A DNA stretch of 64,000 bases from the NCBI GenBank assembly GCA_021732415.1, contig JAKFVC010000078.1:1-64000 (forward strand), given 5' to 3'. Below the pieces are notes generated by a model that was not told the DNA's origin, ran no database searches, and worked only from the letters and a program-made list of their open reading frames with translations. The stretch is from Planctomycetaceae bacterium (GTDB lineage: Bacteria; Planctomycetota; Planctomycetia; Planctomycetales; Planctomycetaceae). Positions 33,465 through 42,422 of the stretch are shown here, piece after piece (the stretch's first letter is position 1; the number at the start of each line of letters is the position of its first letter). Made by a program: the position numbers and the translations under genes.

Positions 33465-34097
33465 ATGTCATCCTACTTTTTGTGTTCTCACTGCTATAAC
33501 TGGGTTCGCCCCTACAACGGGCACTGCCCGGAATGCGCCGCGGGAATCGACGTGGATCAACCCGATCCCCCGCTGGACCAATTGCAGTCAGACATCGGTG
33601 ATCTGATTTCGCCACTCGGACCGGTCCGGATTCCGCGCAGAAATCTGCCGGGACAGGGCCTGCTTTATGCGACGACGCGGGGGCTGTTTTTTCTGCCCCA
33701 TCGCCTGGAACATGTGACGCGGTTCGAAGAGCGTCATGTCGGGCCACCCCTCTTATGGCGGATTGCCGCGCTCATGTGGTCGCCGCTGTACTTCGCATTG
33801 TTCTTCTTCCGCAGCCGCGAAGTTCGAGAAGTCCAAGTGGCCGAACACCGTCCCCAACTGCTGGAATCGCACGAGGGAGAACTGCTGCCAGAGTTGCTGA
33901 TGGACAATCCCGGGGCTTTCTTCCTGCCGCTGAATTCCATTCGCGGCATCGAACGTCGTCGCGATCGATGGGTCATCGACCGAATCTACGGCGGCCGAGT
34001 CACCGTGCAAGCCGACGCCGACAAGAAGCTGTTCGACGATCGCATGTGCGACCATCTCGATTCGCCGGAATGGCGCCACATAGTCAGCCGTTGTTGA
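33465..34097 (+). CDS. Hypothetical protein with N-terminal zinc ribbon
   Basis: A 210-residue protein. ATG 33465 is preferred over an upstream start at 33417 because it begins directly at the cysteine motif. Residues 1-30 contain CSHCYNWVRPYNGHCPEC, a two-CxxC zinc ribbon. A hydrophobic segment near residues 90-110 (WRIAALMWSPLYFALFFF) suggests one membrane anchor. The C-terminal half is charged with no recognised domain (LNSIRGIERRRDRWVIDRIY). It converges with the LptF/G gene 23 bases away. I do not recognise the family. Confidence 0.65.
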   Translation: MSSYFLCSHCYNWVRPYNGHCPECAAGIDVDQPDPPLDQLQSDIGDLISPLGPVRIPRRNLPGQGLLYATTRGLFFLPHRLEHVTRFEERHVGPPLLWRIAALMWSPLYFALFFFRSREVREVQVAEHRPQLLESHEGELLPELLMDNPGAFFLPLNSIRGIERRRDRWVIDRIYGGRVTVQADADKKLFDDRMCDHLDSPEWRHIVSRC

Positions 34098-34120
34098 GGA
34101 CTCGAGCCCTCGTCAAGGCA

Positions 34121-35239
34121 CTACGTTCGAATAAAGCCGGAAAACCACGCACCCAAGATTCCACTGACGATCACTGGCAGCCATGCGGCCAGATCCAGTC
34201 GGATGATGCCGCCCTGGGCCAGGTAGGAACAACCTTGCTGCAATCCCAACGCGAAGGTCATGGCGCCCAGGCTAAAAGCTAAGTTGACGACCAGGCCCCG
34301 ACTTTCTTTGCGAATGATGACCGGGACAATCATCAGCACCACCAGCAGATTGAACAGCGGGCGAGTCATACGCGAGTGTAAATGGACAGTCTGCGCTCGT
34401 AGCGACAAGATCCCGAACGAGGGGTTACGGGCATTTTCGAGCAGTTCGCGTGTCGATAAGTTCTCGAAGAACTTGTTGCGGTTCACAATCTGGTCGAAGC
34501 TCACGTTGCTGACGATGAACACCTCGTTGGCGCCATCACCCGGTAGGACGATCTCGCGACCTCGCTCTGTGAGGCTCAGTGCGGAGAAGCTGGGGCTGAT
34601 GTCCGTCAGATACCAGCCCGAGACCGCTTGTTGGGCCGATTTGGGACGATAGATTGCAGTCCCCGCATGGATCGTCGTCAGCTTGGTGACCAACTCGGGG
34701 GCCGGCAACACGAAATCTGTTTCGCTCAACTTGCGGGCTTTTAAGAACAACTTTCCGCTCAGAATTCGGACGTGAGTCGCAAAGTCCAACACCGGTCGGA
34801 TCTTGTCGGCGGAATCCCCCTGCCCTGGCCGGGCCTGCAATTGTTCGGCCACGCGTGGGATGAGCAGTTCCTGATTGGCAACCAGTAACATGCTGACGAA
34901 GACATTGCCGAACATCAGCGGCACTGCCAGCCGATAACTGGGGATTCCTGCTGAGAGAATCGGGTTCAGTTCGCCGTGCCGGATCAGCAATGACAATGCC
35001 ATCAACGCCGACATCACCGAGACAAAGCTGCCGACCGATTCAAAGAAGGCACAGGCGCGGAACAAATAGTATTTGCTCATCTCGGCCAGTACTTGCCCGA
35101 CTCCTGGGGAGTTACGGGTGAACTCATCGAGATTGGTGAAGACGTCCAGGATGACGAACAGCCCGAACAACGCCAGAAAGCAGACCGCAAAGGCCTGCCA
35201 GTAGCGTTGCAGCAGATAGCGGTCGAGTAACGTCATCAT
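34121..35239 (-). CDS. LptF/LptG family permease
   Basis: A 372-residue integral membrane protein of the YjgP/YjgQ (LptF/LptG) family. With LptB and LptC-type partners it extracts lipopolysaccharide from the inner membrane. TM helices lie near residues 10-35 (YWQAFAVCFLALFGLFVILDV), 60-80, 100-125 and 290-370. Between them is a large periplasmic beta-rich region (about 130-285). The first helix and VLAEMSKYYLFRACAF match the family N-terminus. The glycosyltransferase gene begins 17 bases upstream on the same strand, which fits envelope glycolipid synthesis and export. A partner permease (F versus G) cannot be told apart here. Confidence 0.88.
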   Translation of the reverse strand: MMTLLDRYLLQRYWQAFAVCFLALFGLFVILDVFTNLDEFTRNSPGVGQVLAEMSKYYLFRACAFFESVGSFVSVMSALMALSLLIRHGELNPILSAGIPSYRLAVPLMFGNVFVSMLLVANQELLIPRVAEQLQARPGQGDSADKIRPVLDFATHVRILSGKLFLKARKLSETDFVLPAPELVTKLTTIHAGTAIYRPKSAQQAVSGWYLTDISPSFSALSLTERGREIVLPGDGANEVFIVSNVSFDQIVNRNKFFENLSTRELLENARNPSFGILSLRAQTVHLHSRMTRPLFNLLVVLMIVPVIIRKESRGLVVNLAFSLGAMTFALGLQQGCSYLAQGGIIRLDLAAWLPVIVSGILGAWFSGFIRT

Positions 35240-35255
35240 GGGATTACGGATCTAA

Positions 35256-36350
35256 CTAAGCAGCCCGAATTCGCTGGCGTTGAATTTCCGACCAGGTTTG
35301 CACGACACCCTGCCAGACTCGATCCGGGGTCAATTCTTTGAAGCATGCCAAGTGGGCGGTGCCTTGATTGGGGCATTGTTTGCAGTAACTCGCGGCACAG
35401 GAGACTTGCGTAGCCACCATGTGACGAAATGCCGCCGGTGCCGGACCTGATCGAACGGGACTGGTACAAGTAAAAACCCCCACGACTGGCGTTCCCAGCC
35501 CCGCCGCGAGATGCAGCGGTCCCGAGTCATTCGACAAAACAATGTCTGCCTGTTGCAGCAGCGCGGCGAGTTGCTTAATTGTCGTCTGGCCGGCCAGGCT
35601 GTGGATCTCTCCGTGCGGAACCGCGTGCTGAACCAAATCGACCAGTTCCTCGGCTGCTGCACACTCGCTGCGGCTGCCGATTACGATGGCCGACATGCCG
35701 AACTCACGCAGCGCACGTCGGGTGACCTCGGCATATTGCCGGATGGGCCATTGCTTGGTCTGCCAGCGAGTTCCCGGCTGAATCACCAGCAGCGGTCCGG
35801 AAAGGCTGGCTCGCAGCTTCTCGGCCCAGATGCGGTCATAATCGGGGATCACAATCTCACTTGTCGCGCGGAGTTCACCCAATCCCAATTCCTCGGCGAT
35901 GCGCCAGGCTCGACGATAGGCGGGGACTTGAATTCCGGAGTCAGGCAGCAGTTGGTGGCAGGTCAGATGAGAGCCTTCCCGCGCGGTCTGCAAGCCGATA
36001 CGGATCGGGGCACCTGTCGCGAGCGTCATGATGCCCGTTCGGAACAGGCCCTGCAGATCGAAGACGAGATCGAACTGCGAGCTTCGCAACCGCTTGAGCA
36101 GCTTCCACCATGCCGCGAGCCCGCCGCGACGGTCAAACGGGATCAACTCGTTGATGCAGGAATTCCCTGTCAGCAGTTCGGACAACTCCCGATTGATGAC
36201 CCAGGAGATGTGGCTGTCCGGAAACCGCTGGCGGAGGACAGGCAGAATCGGCAGCGATTGCACGACATCACCCAGTGCGCTGGGCTTAATCACACAGATT
36301 TTCCGAATCGTGCGATGGGCCAGTCGAGTACTCAGGCTGCCGGCATCCAT
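35256..36350 (-). CDS. Family 9 glycosyltransferase (heptosyltransferase-like)
   Basis: A 364-residue GT9-type enzyme. IKPSALGDVVQSLPILPVLR is the typical N-terminal motif, and PGTRWQTKQWP with LSNDSGPLHLAAGLGTPVVGVF is the nucleotide-sugar-binding region. GT9 enzymes such as WaaC/WaaF transfer ADP-heptose to lipid A core. In planctomycetes the acceptor and donor are less certain. It lies 17 bases upstream of the LptF/G permease gene and is probably cotranscribed, consistent with a role in lipopolysaccharide core or related glycolipid. Start: the ATG at 36350 has a plausible but weak ribosome binding site. Confidence 0.9.
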   Translation of the reverse strand: MDAGSLSTRLAHRTIRKICVIKPSALGDVVQSLPILPVLRQRFPDSHISWVINRELSELLTGNSCINELIPFDRRGGLAAWWKLLKRLRSSQFDLVFDLQGLFRTGIMTLATGAPIRIGLQTAREGSHLTCHQLLPDSGIQVPAYRRAWRIAEELGLGELRATSEIVIPDYDRIWAEKLRASLSGPLLVIQPGTRWQTKQWPIRQYAEVTRRALREFGMSAIVIGSRSECAAAEELVDLVQHAVPHGEIHSLAGQTTIKQLAALLQQADIVLSNDSGPLHLAAGLGTPVVGVFTCTSPVRSGPAPAAFRHMVATQVSCAASYCKQCPNQGTAHLACFKELTPDRVWQGVVQTWSEIQRQRIRAA

Positions 36351-36767
36351 GCCTTAAACCAATCCGATCACAAGTTTTGTAGCAGAACTCGCCCAGAGTT
36401 CCGGTCGCGTACGTAAACGGTGTCTCCCCGAAGTCTTGGCGACTTCGGCGACGGGGGTTCGTCGAACGCGGGATGTTATCGCGACTGCCGGTATGACCTC
36501 AAGACCAGTCCCGGAATCTGGGCGTTTTAGGGTGATTGCAGAGACCTCTTTCATAAGTCCCATTGGTCCCATCCGTCCCATAAGTCCCATGCATTGTATG
36601 AAGCGATAGGACCGATGGGACCTATGACATGTGTCCGCCGAATGCTTGCAACCGGGGAACAAGTCGCCATACTGCAGCCAGTGGCGGGTTTTGGCCCCCA
36701 GCGGCTCATTCGTCAGCCGTTCGTTTCACAATCGATTGCAACACTTTACTCCCCTTTCAGGAGCAAC
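36351..36767. other. Intergenic region with one inverted repeat
   Basis: This 417-base gap between divergent genes contains the R12 inverted repeat (36551..36627). No gene is supported; the bases just before 36768 carry the AGGAG site of tpx. Confidence 0.55.
36551..36627. repeat. GGTCCCATAAGTCCC inverted repeat, family R12
   Basis: The left arm tcataagtcccattggtccc pairs with the right arm ggaccgatgggacctatga. The unit also contains an internal direct repeat of cataagtcccat. Confidence 0.8.
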
Positions 36768-37289
36768 ATGATGGCGGATATTCGCAAAGCAGCAGTGACG
36801 TTAAAGGGTGGTCCCGTGGATCTGGCTGGCCCGGCCCTCAAGGCGGGAGATACCGCCCCCGACTTCAAGTTGCAGGACGTTTCGCTGGGCGACGTGACAC
36901 TCGCGAATTCCGCCGGGAAGACGCGGATCATCGTGACGATTCCGTCGTTGGACACTTCGACCTGCCACCTGGAAACGAAGAATTTCAACGAGTCGATCAA
37001 GGGGCTCCCCGAGGCCGTGTGCCTGGTGGTCAGCATGGATCTACCGTTTGGCCAGAAACGCTGGTGCGGTGCCGAAGGCGTCCAGAATGTGATCACGCTC
37101 AGCGGACATCGCTGCAAGCAGTTCGGCGAGGACTACGGCGTATTGATCTCCGGCGGTCCGCTGGATCGTTGCCTGGCTCGCGCCGTGTTTGTCGTGAATC
37201 CGGCCGGCAAGATCACCTACTCCGAATACGTTTCGGAAATCGCCAACCACCCGAATTACGAGGCGATTCTGGCCGCAGCCAAGGCGTAG
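36768..37289 (+). CDS. tpx: Thiol peroxidase, Tpx family
   Basis: A 173-residue atypical two-Cys peroxiredoxin that reduces hydroperoxides at the expense of thioredoxin. Residues DTSTCHLETKNFNE contain the peroxidatic Cys, and RWCGAEGVQN the resolving Cys, both characteristic of Tpx. VVSMDLPFGQKR and GVLISGGPLDRCLARAVFV also match. ATG 36768 or 36771 follows the AGGAG site at 36759-36763; the first is chosen. Length matches the family (about 165-175). An alternative start upstream at 36594 adds a non-conserved tail and is rejected. The neighbour is a convergent ACT-domain gene. Confidence 0.95.
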   Translation: MMADIRKAAVTLKGGPVDLAGPALKAGDTAPDFKLQDVSLGDVTLANSAGKTRIIVTIPSLDTSTCHLETKNFNESIKGLPEAVCLVVSMDLPFGQKRWCGAEGVQNVITLSGHRCKQFGEDYGVLISGGPLDRCLARAVFVVNPAGKITYSEYVSEIANHPNYEAILAAAKA

Positions 37290-37311
37290 GGTGCGTATCG
37301 TCTATTCGCCA

Positions 37312-37402
37312 AATCAGCCGCTGGGCGCTAGCCCACGGTTCGGAACAACAATCGACTCGATTGGCTTAACCGAACCGGACGTTAGCGCGTGCCGGCTGAT
37401 TT
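37312..37402. repeat. GGCGCTAGCC inverted repeat, family R6, copy 2
   Basis: The left arm atcagccgctgggcgctagc and right arm ttagcgcgtgccggctgatt are related to 2070..2156. The unit lies between two convergent genes (tpx and the ACT protein). Confidence 0.85.
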
Positions 37403-37433
37403 GCGGTGGACTGGCAAGCGTGCTCAGATCCCC

Positions 37434-37934
37434 TTAAAAGAACTCGTCGTCATCTTCCAGGCTGGTCTCGGTGATGACGGTCAGACCCTGCTCTGTCAGA
37501 ATTTGCAGGGCCATTTCCACATCGTCGACATACATGGCGATGGCGCCGCGTCCGTGTCGTCGATAGAGCAGCGGATACGTGTAGGAAATATTGATCTCGG
37601 CGGCCAGCAGCGCCATACAGATCTTAAGGTACGGCTGGGGATCGTCGGGCAGTTCGACTCCAACCAGATCGCTTTCCGAGAACGCGAATTTCGACAGTTG
37701 AAAGACTTCCCGGGCCCGGTCGGTATTGTTGACCATGACGCGGACGATGGCACAGTCGACGGAGTTTGCGATGCTCAACGCGACCACGCGGATTTCGTTG
37801 CGTTCGAGGTGCCGTAACAGGTCGTACAAGCCGCCGACCCGGTTCTCCATGAACACGCAAAACTGTCGCAAGCTGGGCCAGTCGCGGCCTCGCATAGTCG
37901 CGGCGTCGATGTGTTCATCATTCCCAAAGCTCAT
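37434..37934 (-). CDS. Tandem ACT-domain protein
   Basis: A 166-residue soluble protein made of two ACT-type repeats. The first is residues about 20-85 (RQFCVFMENRVGGLYDLLRHLERNEIRVVAL), the second about 90-155 (YLKICMALLAAEINISYTYPLL). ACT domains bind amino acids or other small ligands and regulate enzymes. No enzymatic domain is attached, so this is probably a free-standing sensor or regulatory subunit. It may resemble the small subunit of acetolactate synthase or a glycine-cleavage regulator, but no partner gene adjoins it. The C-terminus is acidic (SLEDDDEFF). Confidence 0.8.
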   Translation of the reverse strand: MSFGNDEHIDAATMRGRDWPSLRQFCVFMENRVGGLYDLLRHLERNEIRVVALSIANSVDCAIVRVMVNNTDRAREVFQLSKFAFSESDLVGVELPDDPQPYLKICMALLAAEINISYTYPLLYRRHGRGAIAMYVDDVEMALQILTEQGLTVITETSLEDDDEFF

Positions 37935-38261
37935 TCCAGAATCCTCATGTCAGTTCGGATCAATACTACGGTGCCGCATCAAGCCATAAACTTCGATGGG
38001 TCCGCAGCTTATTTGATGATGGTTGAGTCTTATGCGAATCGTCCCGGTCCGTCAATTGGGGTTAGCTGGAGAACGCGGAATTCTTATTAGACGCCGATTG
38101 TCTGTAAGGTATGGCCCCAAGTTAATCGAGGCGAGCCCGGTGGCGTAAGTCCCGGGATTCCGTGATCGACGGTGCCAGCATCGGTTCTTGTTTAATTTTG
38201 ACGCAGCACAACGAAGAATCCGGCGGCTTACGCCGCCGGGCTCGCCTAGAAGTTCAATGTC
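37935..38261. other. Intergenic region with one inverted repeat
   Basis: This 327-base gap holds the R11 inverted repeat (38126..38246), which ends 16 bases before the next start codon. No gene is supported. Confidence 0.55.
38126..38246. repeat. GAGCCCGGCGGCGTAAG inverted repeat, family R11
   Basis: The left arm aggcgagcccggtggcgtaa pairs with the right arm ttacgccgccgggctcgcct. The right arm is itself a tight hairpin (ccggcggcttacgccgccgg). Single copy here. Confidence 0.85.
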
Positions 38262-38870
38262 ATGATTGATACGTTCCTGTTCGATATGGGCAATGTACTG
38301 GTGCATTTCTCCCATCCTCTGATGTGTCAGCAAATCGCAGAAGTTTGCGGCAGTTCCGAAGAAGAAATCCGGCAGCTTCTATTTGATCAAGGCTGGGAAA
38401 ACGAATTCGAACGCGGGGCACTCACCGAAGCGCAGTTTCGAACTCGGCTGGAGAACCATTTTCAGCGACCGATCGATCTGCCGGCATTGGTTCTTGCCGC
38501 TTCCGACATTTTTACCTTGAATGCTCCCATGGTGCCGATCCTGCAGTCGCTGCGTCGACAGGGGAAGCGGCTGGTACTCCTGTCGAATACCAGCATTTCT
38601 CATATCGAGTTTGTGCGGCGTGAATTCGAAGTGTTGAACGAGTTCGATGACTTCGTGCTCTCTTATGAAGTCGGGGCGATGAAACCTCAGCCGGCGATCT
38701 TTGAATCGGCGTTAAAAAAAATCCTCTGTCCGCCCGAGCGTTGCTTTTATACCGACGACATCCCGGCCTATATCGAGGCTGCACGTCAACACGGACTGCA
38801 GGCCGATGTCTTCACGACGCCCGAATTGTTGATAGCGCAACTTGGTCGTCTGGGAGTGGTTGTGTATTAG
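38262..38870 (+). CDS. HAD-superfamily hydrolase
   Basis: A 202-residue haloacid-dehalogenase-like hydrolase of the subfamily with a helical cap (HAD-IA). Motif I is MIDTFLFDMGNVL, where the catalytic Asp pair should be; the second position is Gly-Asn, so the acid may not be kept in the usual place. Motif II is VLLSNTS, motif III lies around GAMKPQPAIFESALKK, and motif IV is CFYTDDIPAYIEAARQHG. Such enzymes dephosphorylate small metabolites. The substrate is unknown. It is alone after an intergenic inverted repeat. Confidence 0.85.
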   Translation: MIDTFLFDMGNVLVHFSHPLMCQQIAEVCGSSEEEIRQLLFDQGWENEFERGALTEAQFRTRLENHFQRPIDLPALVLAASDIFTLNAPMVPILQSLRRQGKRLVLLSNTSISHIEFVRREFEVLNEFDDFVLSYEVGAMKPQPAIFESALKKILCPPERCFYTDDIPAYIEAARQHGLQADVFTTPELLIAQLGRLGVVVY

Positions 38871-39115
38871 TTGTCTTTGGTTCATAATCGCGACTGCTGC
38901 GGGTCGATGGAAGGTGACAGGAATGATTGTCTGGAGGGAGTTGACCTCCATTTGACAAGGGCCACGCTGGGAATTACCCAGATTATCTCTTGCTCGAACT
39001 CTTTTTTTGCAGGGTCTCTTGCTCTTGAAAATGGTTGGCAATTGACTGATAACAGCAAACAGTGGCGGCGCTGATTTGCCGTGCGCGACTTCCGAGTCTC
39101 ATGCAGGAGTCGAAT

Positions 39116-40162
39116 ATGTTGTCTGATCGTTGTCCTGATTGTGAATCCCAGAACGAGAATACGAGCGACGTTTCGCGTCGTCGTTTCTTGAAGACCGCTG
39201 CCGCTACGGCTGCTGTGGCGACGTTGCCGCGCATCATCGTGGCGGGCGATGAGCCGAAGCCGACTTCAGAGAACCTCGTCAAGAAGTTGTACGATTCGCT
39301 CACGCCAGAACAGAAGTCGGAAGTCTGTTTCGATTGGGATTACAAGGACGACCGCGGTGTGCTCCGCACGCACGTGTCCAACAACTGGAATATTACTGAC
39401 ACCGCGTGGAATGTCGGTGGCAAGCACTTCACGTCGGACCAGCAAGGGATCATCGAGGCCCTCTTCTGGGGACTCTACAATCCTGAATGGCATGATCGTC
39501 TCCGCAAGCAATTGCAGGACGATGCCGGTGGATACGGCAAGGCCCAGACTATCGCTCTGTTCGGCACGCCGGGCAGCGACAAGTTTGAGTTTGTCATGAC
39601 GGGTCGCCATCTGACCATTCGCTGTGATGGCAACACCACCAGCAATGTGGCCTTCGGCGGACCGATCTTCTACGGTCACGCGGCCAGTGGATTCAACGAG
39701 CCCGCCGATCATACGGGGAATGTTTACTGGCATCAGGCATTGAAGGCCAACGGCCTCTTCAAGATGCTGGATGGCAAGCAGCGCGACAAGGCGTTGATCG
39801 CGACTGCCCCTCATGAGAGTCAAGTTGGTTTTCGTGGCAAGGCGGAAGACATCCCCGGCTTGCCAGTCAGCGAACTCACCGCTGACCAGAAGACTCATGC
39901 TCAGGACATTCTGAAGACGTTGCTCGAGCCCTATCGCAGTTCCGATCAGGACGAGGCTCGCAAATGTCTGGAGGCCAAGGGGGGGCTCGATCAATGTCGT
40001 CTCGCCTTCTACAAGTCTGGCGATTTGGGTAATGACGGGGTGTGGGACAACTGGCGTCTGGAAGGTCCCGCGTTCGTCTGGCATTACCGCGGTACCCCGC
40101 ACGTTCATGTGTGGGTGAATATTGCCGATGACTCAACGTTGCCGTTGAACGCCAAGGGTTAG
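39116..40162 (+). CDS. Tat-exported DUF3500 protein
   Basis: A 348-residue protein. ATG 39116 is supported by AGGAG six bases upstream. Residues about 15-35 carry a twin-arginine-type signal (SRRRFLKTAAATAAVATL), so the protein is probably folded before export. The rest matches DUF3500: VCFDWDYKDDRGVLRTHVSNNW, FGGPIFYGHAASGFNE and FVWHYRGTPHVHVWVN. Its biochemical role is not known. An N-terminal CPDC pair precedes the Tat motif. A strong stem-loop follows the stop codon (40181..40220). Confidence 0.9.
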   Translation: MLSDRCPDCESQNENTSDVSRRRFLKTAAATAAVATLPRIIVAGDEPKPTSENLVKKLYDSLTPEQKSEVCFDWDYKDDRGVLRTHVSNNWNITDTAWNVGGKHFTSDQQGIIEALFWGLYNPEWHDRLRKQLQDDAGGYGKAQTIALFGTPGSDKFEFVMTGRHLTIRCDGNTTSNVAFGGPIFYGHAASGFNEPADHTGNVYWHQALKANGLFKMLDGKQRDKALIATAPHESQVGFRGKAEDIPGLPVSELTADQKTHAQDILKTLLEPYRSSDQDEARKCLEAKGGLDQCRLAFYKSGDLGNDGVWDNWRLEGPAFVWHYRGTPHVHVWVNIADDSTLPLNAKG

Positions 40163-40644
40163 TTGTTTTTAGTGTGATCTCGTTCATCAGGCAGGCTTGG
40201 GGAAGTCTGCTTGATGAACGTGTCTGGTGTTGTGTCGAGCGAGCTGCCAGATCTGCTGGCAGCCTGAAGTCAACTGCTGATGTGCTGGGAAAGTTGACTG
40301 AGCCATTTTCCAGGGGCCGCGTTCCATCAGTGTTTAAGCCTCATAGCCTGATTGAGAATTCGGTGTTTCGAAGAATTCAGAAACAGTGGCACGGCATTCG
40401 CGAATTGCGTGTCAGACCAACTCTGCCTGATATCACGTGATAGTGCTGCAATTGGTTTTGGTACCGGTTGCGGCGCAGGCAGCAGTGGGCTTGGGGGTAG
40501 TGGCCGAATTGCAGGGGTGCTGGTTTCAAGCCAGGCCTGCAGGATGAAAACTGGCCAAACGCTCGAAACTTGGATCAATTCCTTCAGCACAGTGAGACCA
40601 TCTTGGCTCGAGATAAACGTTCGCTCGTTAACCGCAAATCGTTC
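40163..40644. other. Intergenic region with hairpin only
   Basis: Apart from the stem-loop at 40181..40220, this 482-base gap shows no supported gene; frames within it, such as 40174..40440, have no recognised domain and atypical codon use. Confidence 0.5.
40181..40220 (+). terminator. Stem-loop after DUF3500 gene
   Basis: The arms cgttcatcaggcaggctt and aagtctgcttgatgaacg pair over 18 positions (two G-U type) around a gggg loop. It follows the stop codon by 18 bases. There is no clear T-run after it, so it may be a stabilising hairpin and not an intrinsic terminator. Confidence 0.6.
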
Positions 40645-41496
40645 ATGCCGTCACAAGTGAAACCGATTTGCGAAACCTGGCCCCTTCTCGAACGACTGGC
40701 TTATCATCAAACCACCACTCGACGACTGAGTTTCAAACACGATATTGAGGCCTACAGCCTGTTTGGAGTGCGGGCCTTCGGTGCCTGGCGTTTCAAGGTT
40801 GAGGACTTCGGCGAGTTTCGCTCGGTTGATCTGGTGAAAGAACGGGAGCTCACGATCTCCAGCCTCTCTTGGGCTGGCGGCTTCGCTTACTCTGATGGGG
40901 AAGCGCACGAAGCGGCGATCGCCGATGCACTCGAAGCCGTGAAGACCGCCCAGGCTTTGGAAGCCTCGTGTTTGGTTGTGCTGCCCGGAACCCGCGGTTC
41001 TTACACGGTGAATCATGGTCGCCGAATGATCATTGAAGCACTGCAGCGAGTCGCGGATGTGGCGGGTGAATCGGGCGTGCAGATTGCTCTGCAGCCGGTC
41101 GACAAAGCGTTTGCCGGGGATGGCTGCTTCCTCGATTCGCTCGACAAGATGCTCGACTTTCTCGCCGACTGCAAGCATCCTCAGATTGGTTTGAACCTCG
41201 ATTTATTCCATCTGCGGAATACGCCGCGACTGCTGGAACGGATCCCCGAATTGCTGCCGTGGATTCGCCTGGTGCAGCTTGGTGACTGCCATCAGCAGCC
41301 GACCAGCGGCATGGACCGCTGTCTGTTGGGGACCGGTTCACTGCCCGTTGCGGAAACGGTCGCAGCTCTGGAAGCATTCGGATATCGCGGATTCTACGAA
41401 GCTCCCTTGATGTCAGGCCTGGCCCGGAATGGCAGCTATGCCCAACTCCTGCAAGCGACTCGGCAAACCTTCGAAGAGTTGGCTGCGATGCGCTAA
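40645..41496 (+). CDS. Sugar phosphate isomerase/epimerase family protein
   Basis: A 283-residue TIM-barrel protein of the xylose-isomerase-like family (IolE/Hfq-like barrels). ATG 40645 is used; an upstream start adds unrelated residues. Recognisable strands include LTISSLSWAGGFAYSDG, LVVLPGTRG, VQIALQPVDKAFAGDG, GLNLDLFHLRN and WIRLVQLGDC. Metal ligands typically come from Glu, Asp, His and Glu, and the Asp-His pair (NLDLFHL) fits. Family members isomerise or epimerise sugars and inositols. The substrate is not identifiable. The HTH-EIIA gene follows on the same strand 105 bases downstream. Confidence 0.85.
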   Translation: MPSQVKPICETWPLLERLAYHQTTTRRLSFKHDIEAYSLFGVRAFGAWRFKVEDFGEFRSVDLVKERELTISSLSWAGGFAYSDGEAHEAAIADALEAVKTAQALEASCLVVLPGTRGSYTVNHGRRMIIEALQRVADVAGESGVQIALQPVDKAFAGDGCFLDSLDKMLDFLADCKHPQIGLNLDLFHLRNTPRLLERIPELLPWIRLVQLGDCHQQPTSGMDRCLLGTGSLPVAETVAALEAFGYRGFYEAPLMSGLARNGSYAQLLQATRQTFEELAAMR

Positions 41497-41601
41497 CCGA
41501 GTAAACTCCTGGAGTCGAATCTCCGTTTGGGGTTCGATTTCAAGCATCCCGAGATGACTTGAGGTGACCACCGCGGAGCCATCTAATTCCAGGAGAGCAT
41601 T

Positions 41602-42303
41602 ATGGATCATCAACTGCTCAACCTGGATGAGCTGGCCTTGCGGCTTGGTCGAGATCGCCGAGAAGTCGAACGGTTGGTGCAGCGTGGAAATCTGCCAGGC
41701 CGGAAGATTAATGACCAGTGGCAGTTTCATCCCGCCGAGGTCACCCAGTGGCTGGAGCAGGAGATCCGCGGTTACAGTGATGCTGAACTCTTACAACTGG
41801 AAGGAGCTCAGCGGTCCACCGAACTGGATCCACAGCTCCCCGTCACGAGTCTGCTAAAACCGGACCTCGTTCAAGTGCCGCTCGAAGCCCGGACCAAGCG
41901 TTCGGTGCTGGAGTCATTGCTGGAAGTCGCAGGTCGCACCTGGCAGGTATGGGAACCGTCGTCGATCTTGAAGGCGATGTTGGAACGTGAGGCCGCGTGC
42001 TCGACGGGATTTGAAAACGGCGTCGCCATCCCCCACACGCGGACCCCGATGCCGGACGCCCTCGGTGAATCGCTGATCGCATTCGGCCGGACGTTTTCAG
42101 GCATTCCCTTCGGAGCGCCCAAACGTGCGTTGTCCGATATTTATTTTCTGGTGCTCTGCCGCGATTCCAGAACGCATTTGCAAGTCCTGGCACGCCTCGG
42201 GCGGATGATCCAGTTGCCCGGATTCTTAGATGAGCTGCGTGCGACGGAAGACCCGCGCGCCACGTACGATATTATCGTGGCTGCAGATCAAAAGCTGTCG
42301 TGA
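41602..42303 (+). CDS. HTH-EIIA (PtsN-like) fusion
   Basis: A 233-residue protein. Residues 1-55 are an excisionase-like helix-turn-helix (LNLDELALRLGRDRREVERLV). Residues about 90-225 are a PTS EIIA domain of the mannitol/fructose (PtsN) type, with the phosphorylatable His in VAIPHTRTP (about residue 146). ATG follows AGGAGAG at 41591. The combination of a DNA-binding domain with a phosphoacceptor domain suggests a regulator whose activity may follow phosphorylation, though no EI, HPr or EIIBC genes are here. PtsN regulates nitrogen and potassium use in other bacteria. Confidence 0.88.
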   Translation: MDHQLLNLDELALRLGRDRREVERLVQRGNLPGRKINDQWQFHPAEVTQWLEQEIRGYSDAELLQLEGAQRSTELDPQLPVTSLLKPDLVQVPLEARTKRSVLESLLEVAGRTWQVWEPSSILKAMLEREAACSTGFENGVAIPHTRTPMPDALGESLIAFGRTFSGIPFGAPKRALSDIYFLVLCRDSRTHLQVLARLGRMIQLPGFLDELRATEDPRATYDIIVAADQKLS

Positions 42304-42422
42304 AACTGGCCGTAGAAGAATTCGTAAGAATTCTTACGATTAGCTGTGACGGTTGCTTGAGGACGACGAAAAATCAAAGTCGATGGTAATGCGGCGGAAG
42401 TCTGACGACGTTCCGCTACACA

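Noticed and set aside
35511-36416. 301-residue open frame on the plus strand
   Set aside because: It is antisense to the GT9 glycosyltransferase gene and shows no domain.
40174-40440. 88-residue frame after the DUF3500 gene
   Set aside because: It starts inside the stem-loop, lacks a domain and has codon use unlike neighbouring genes.
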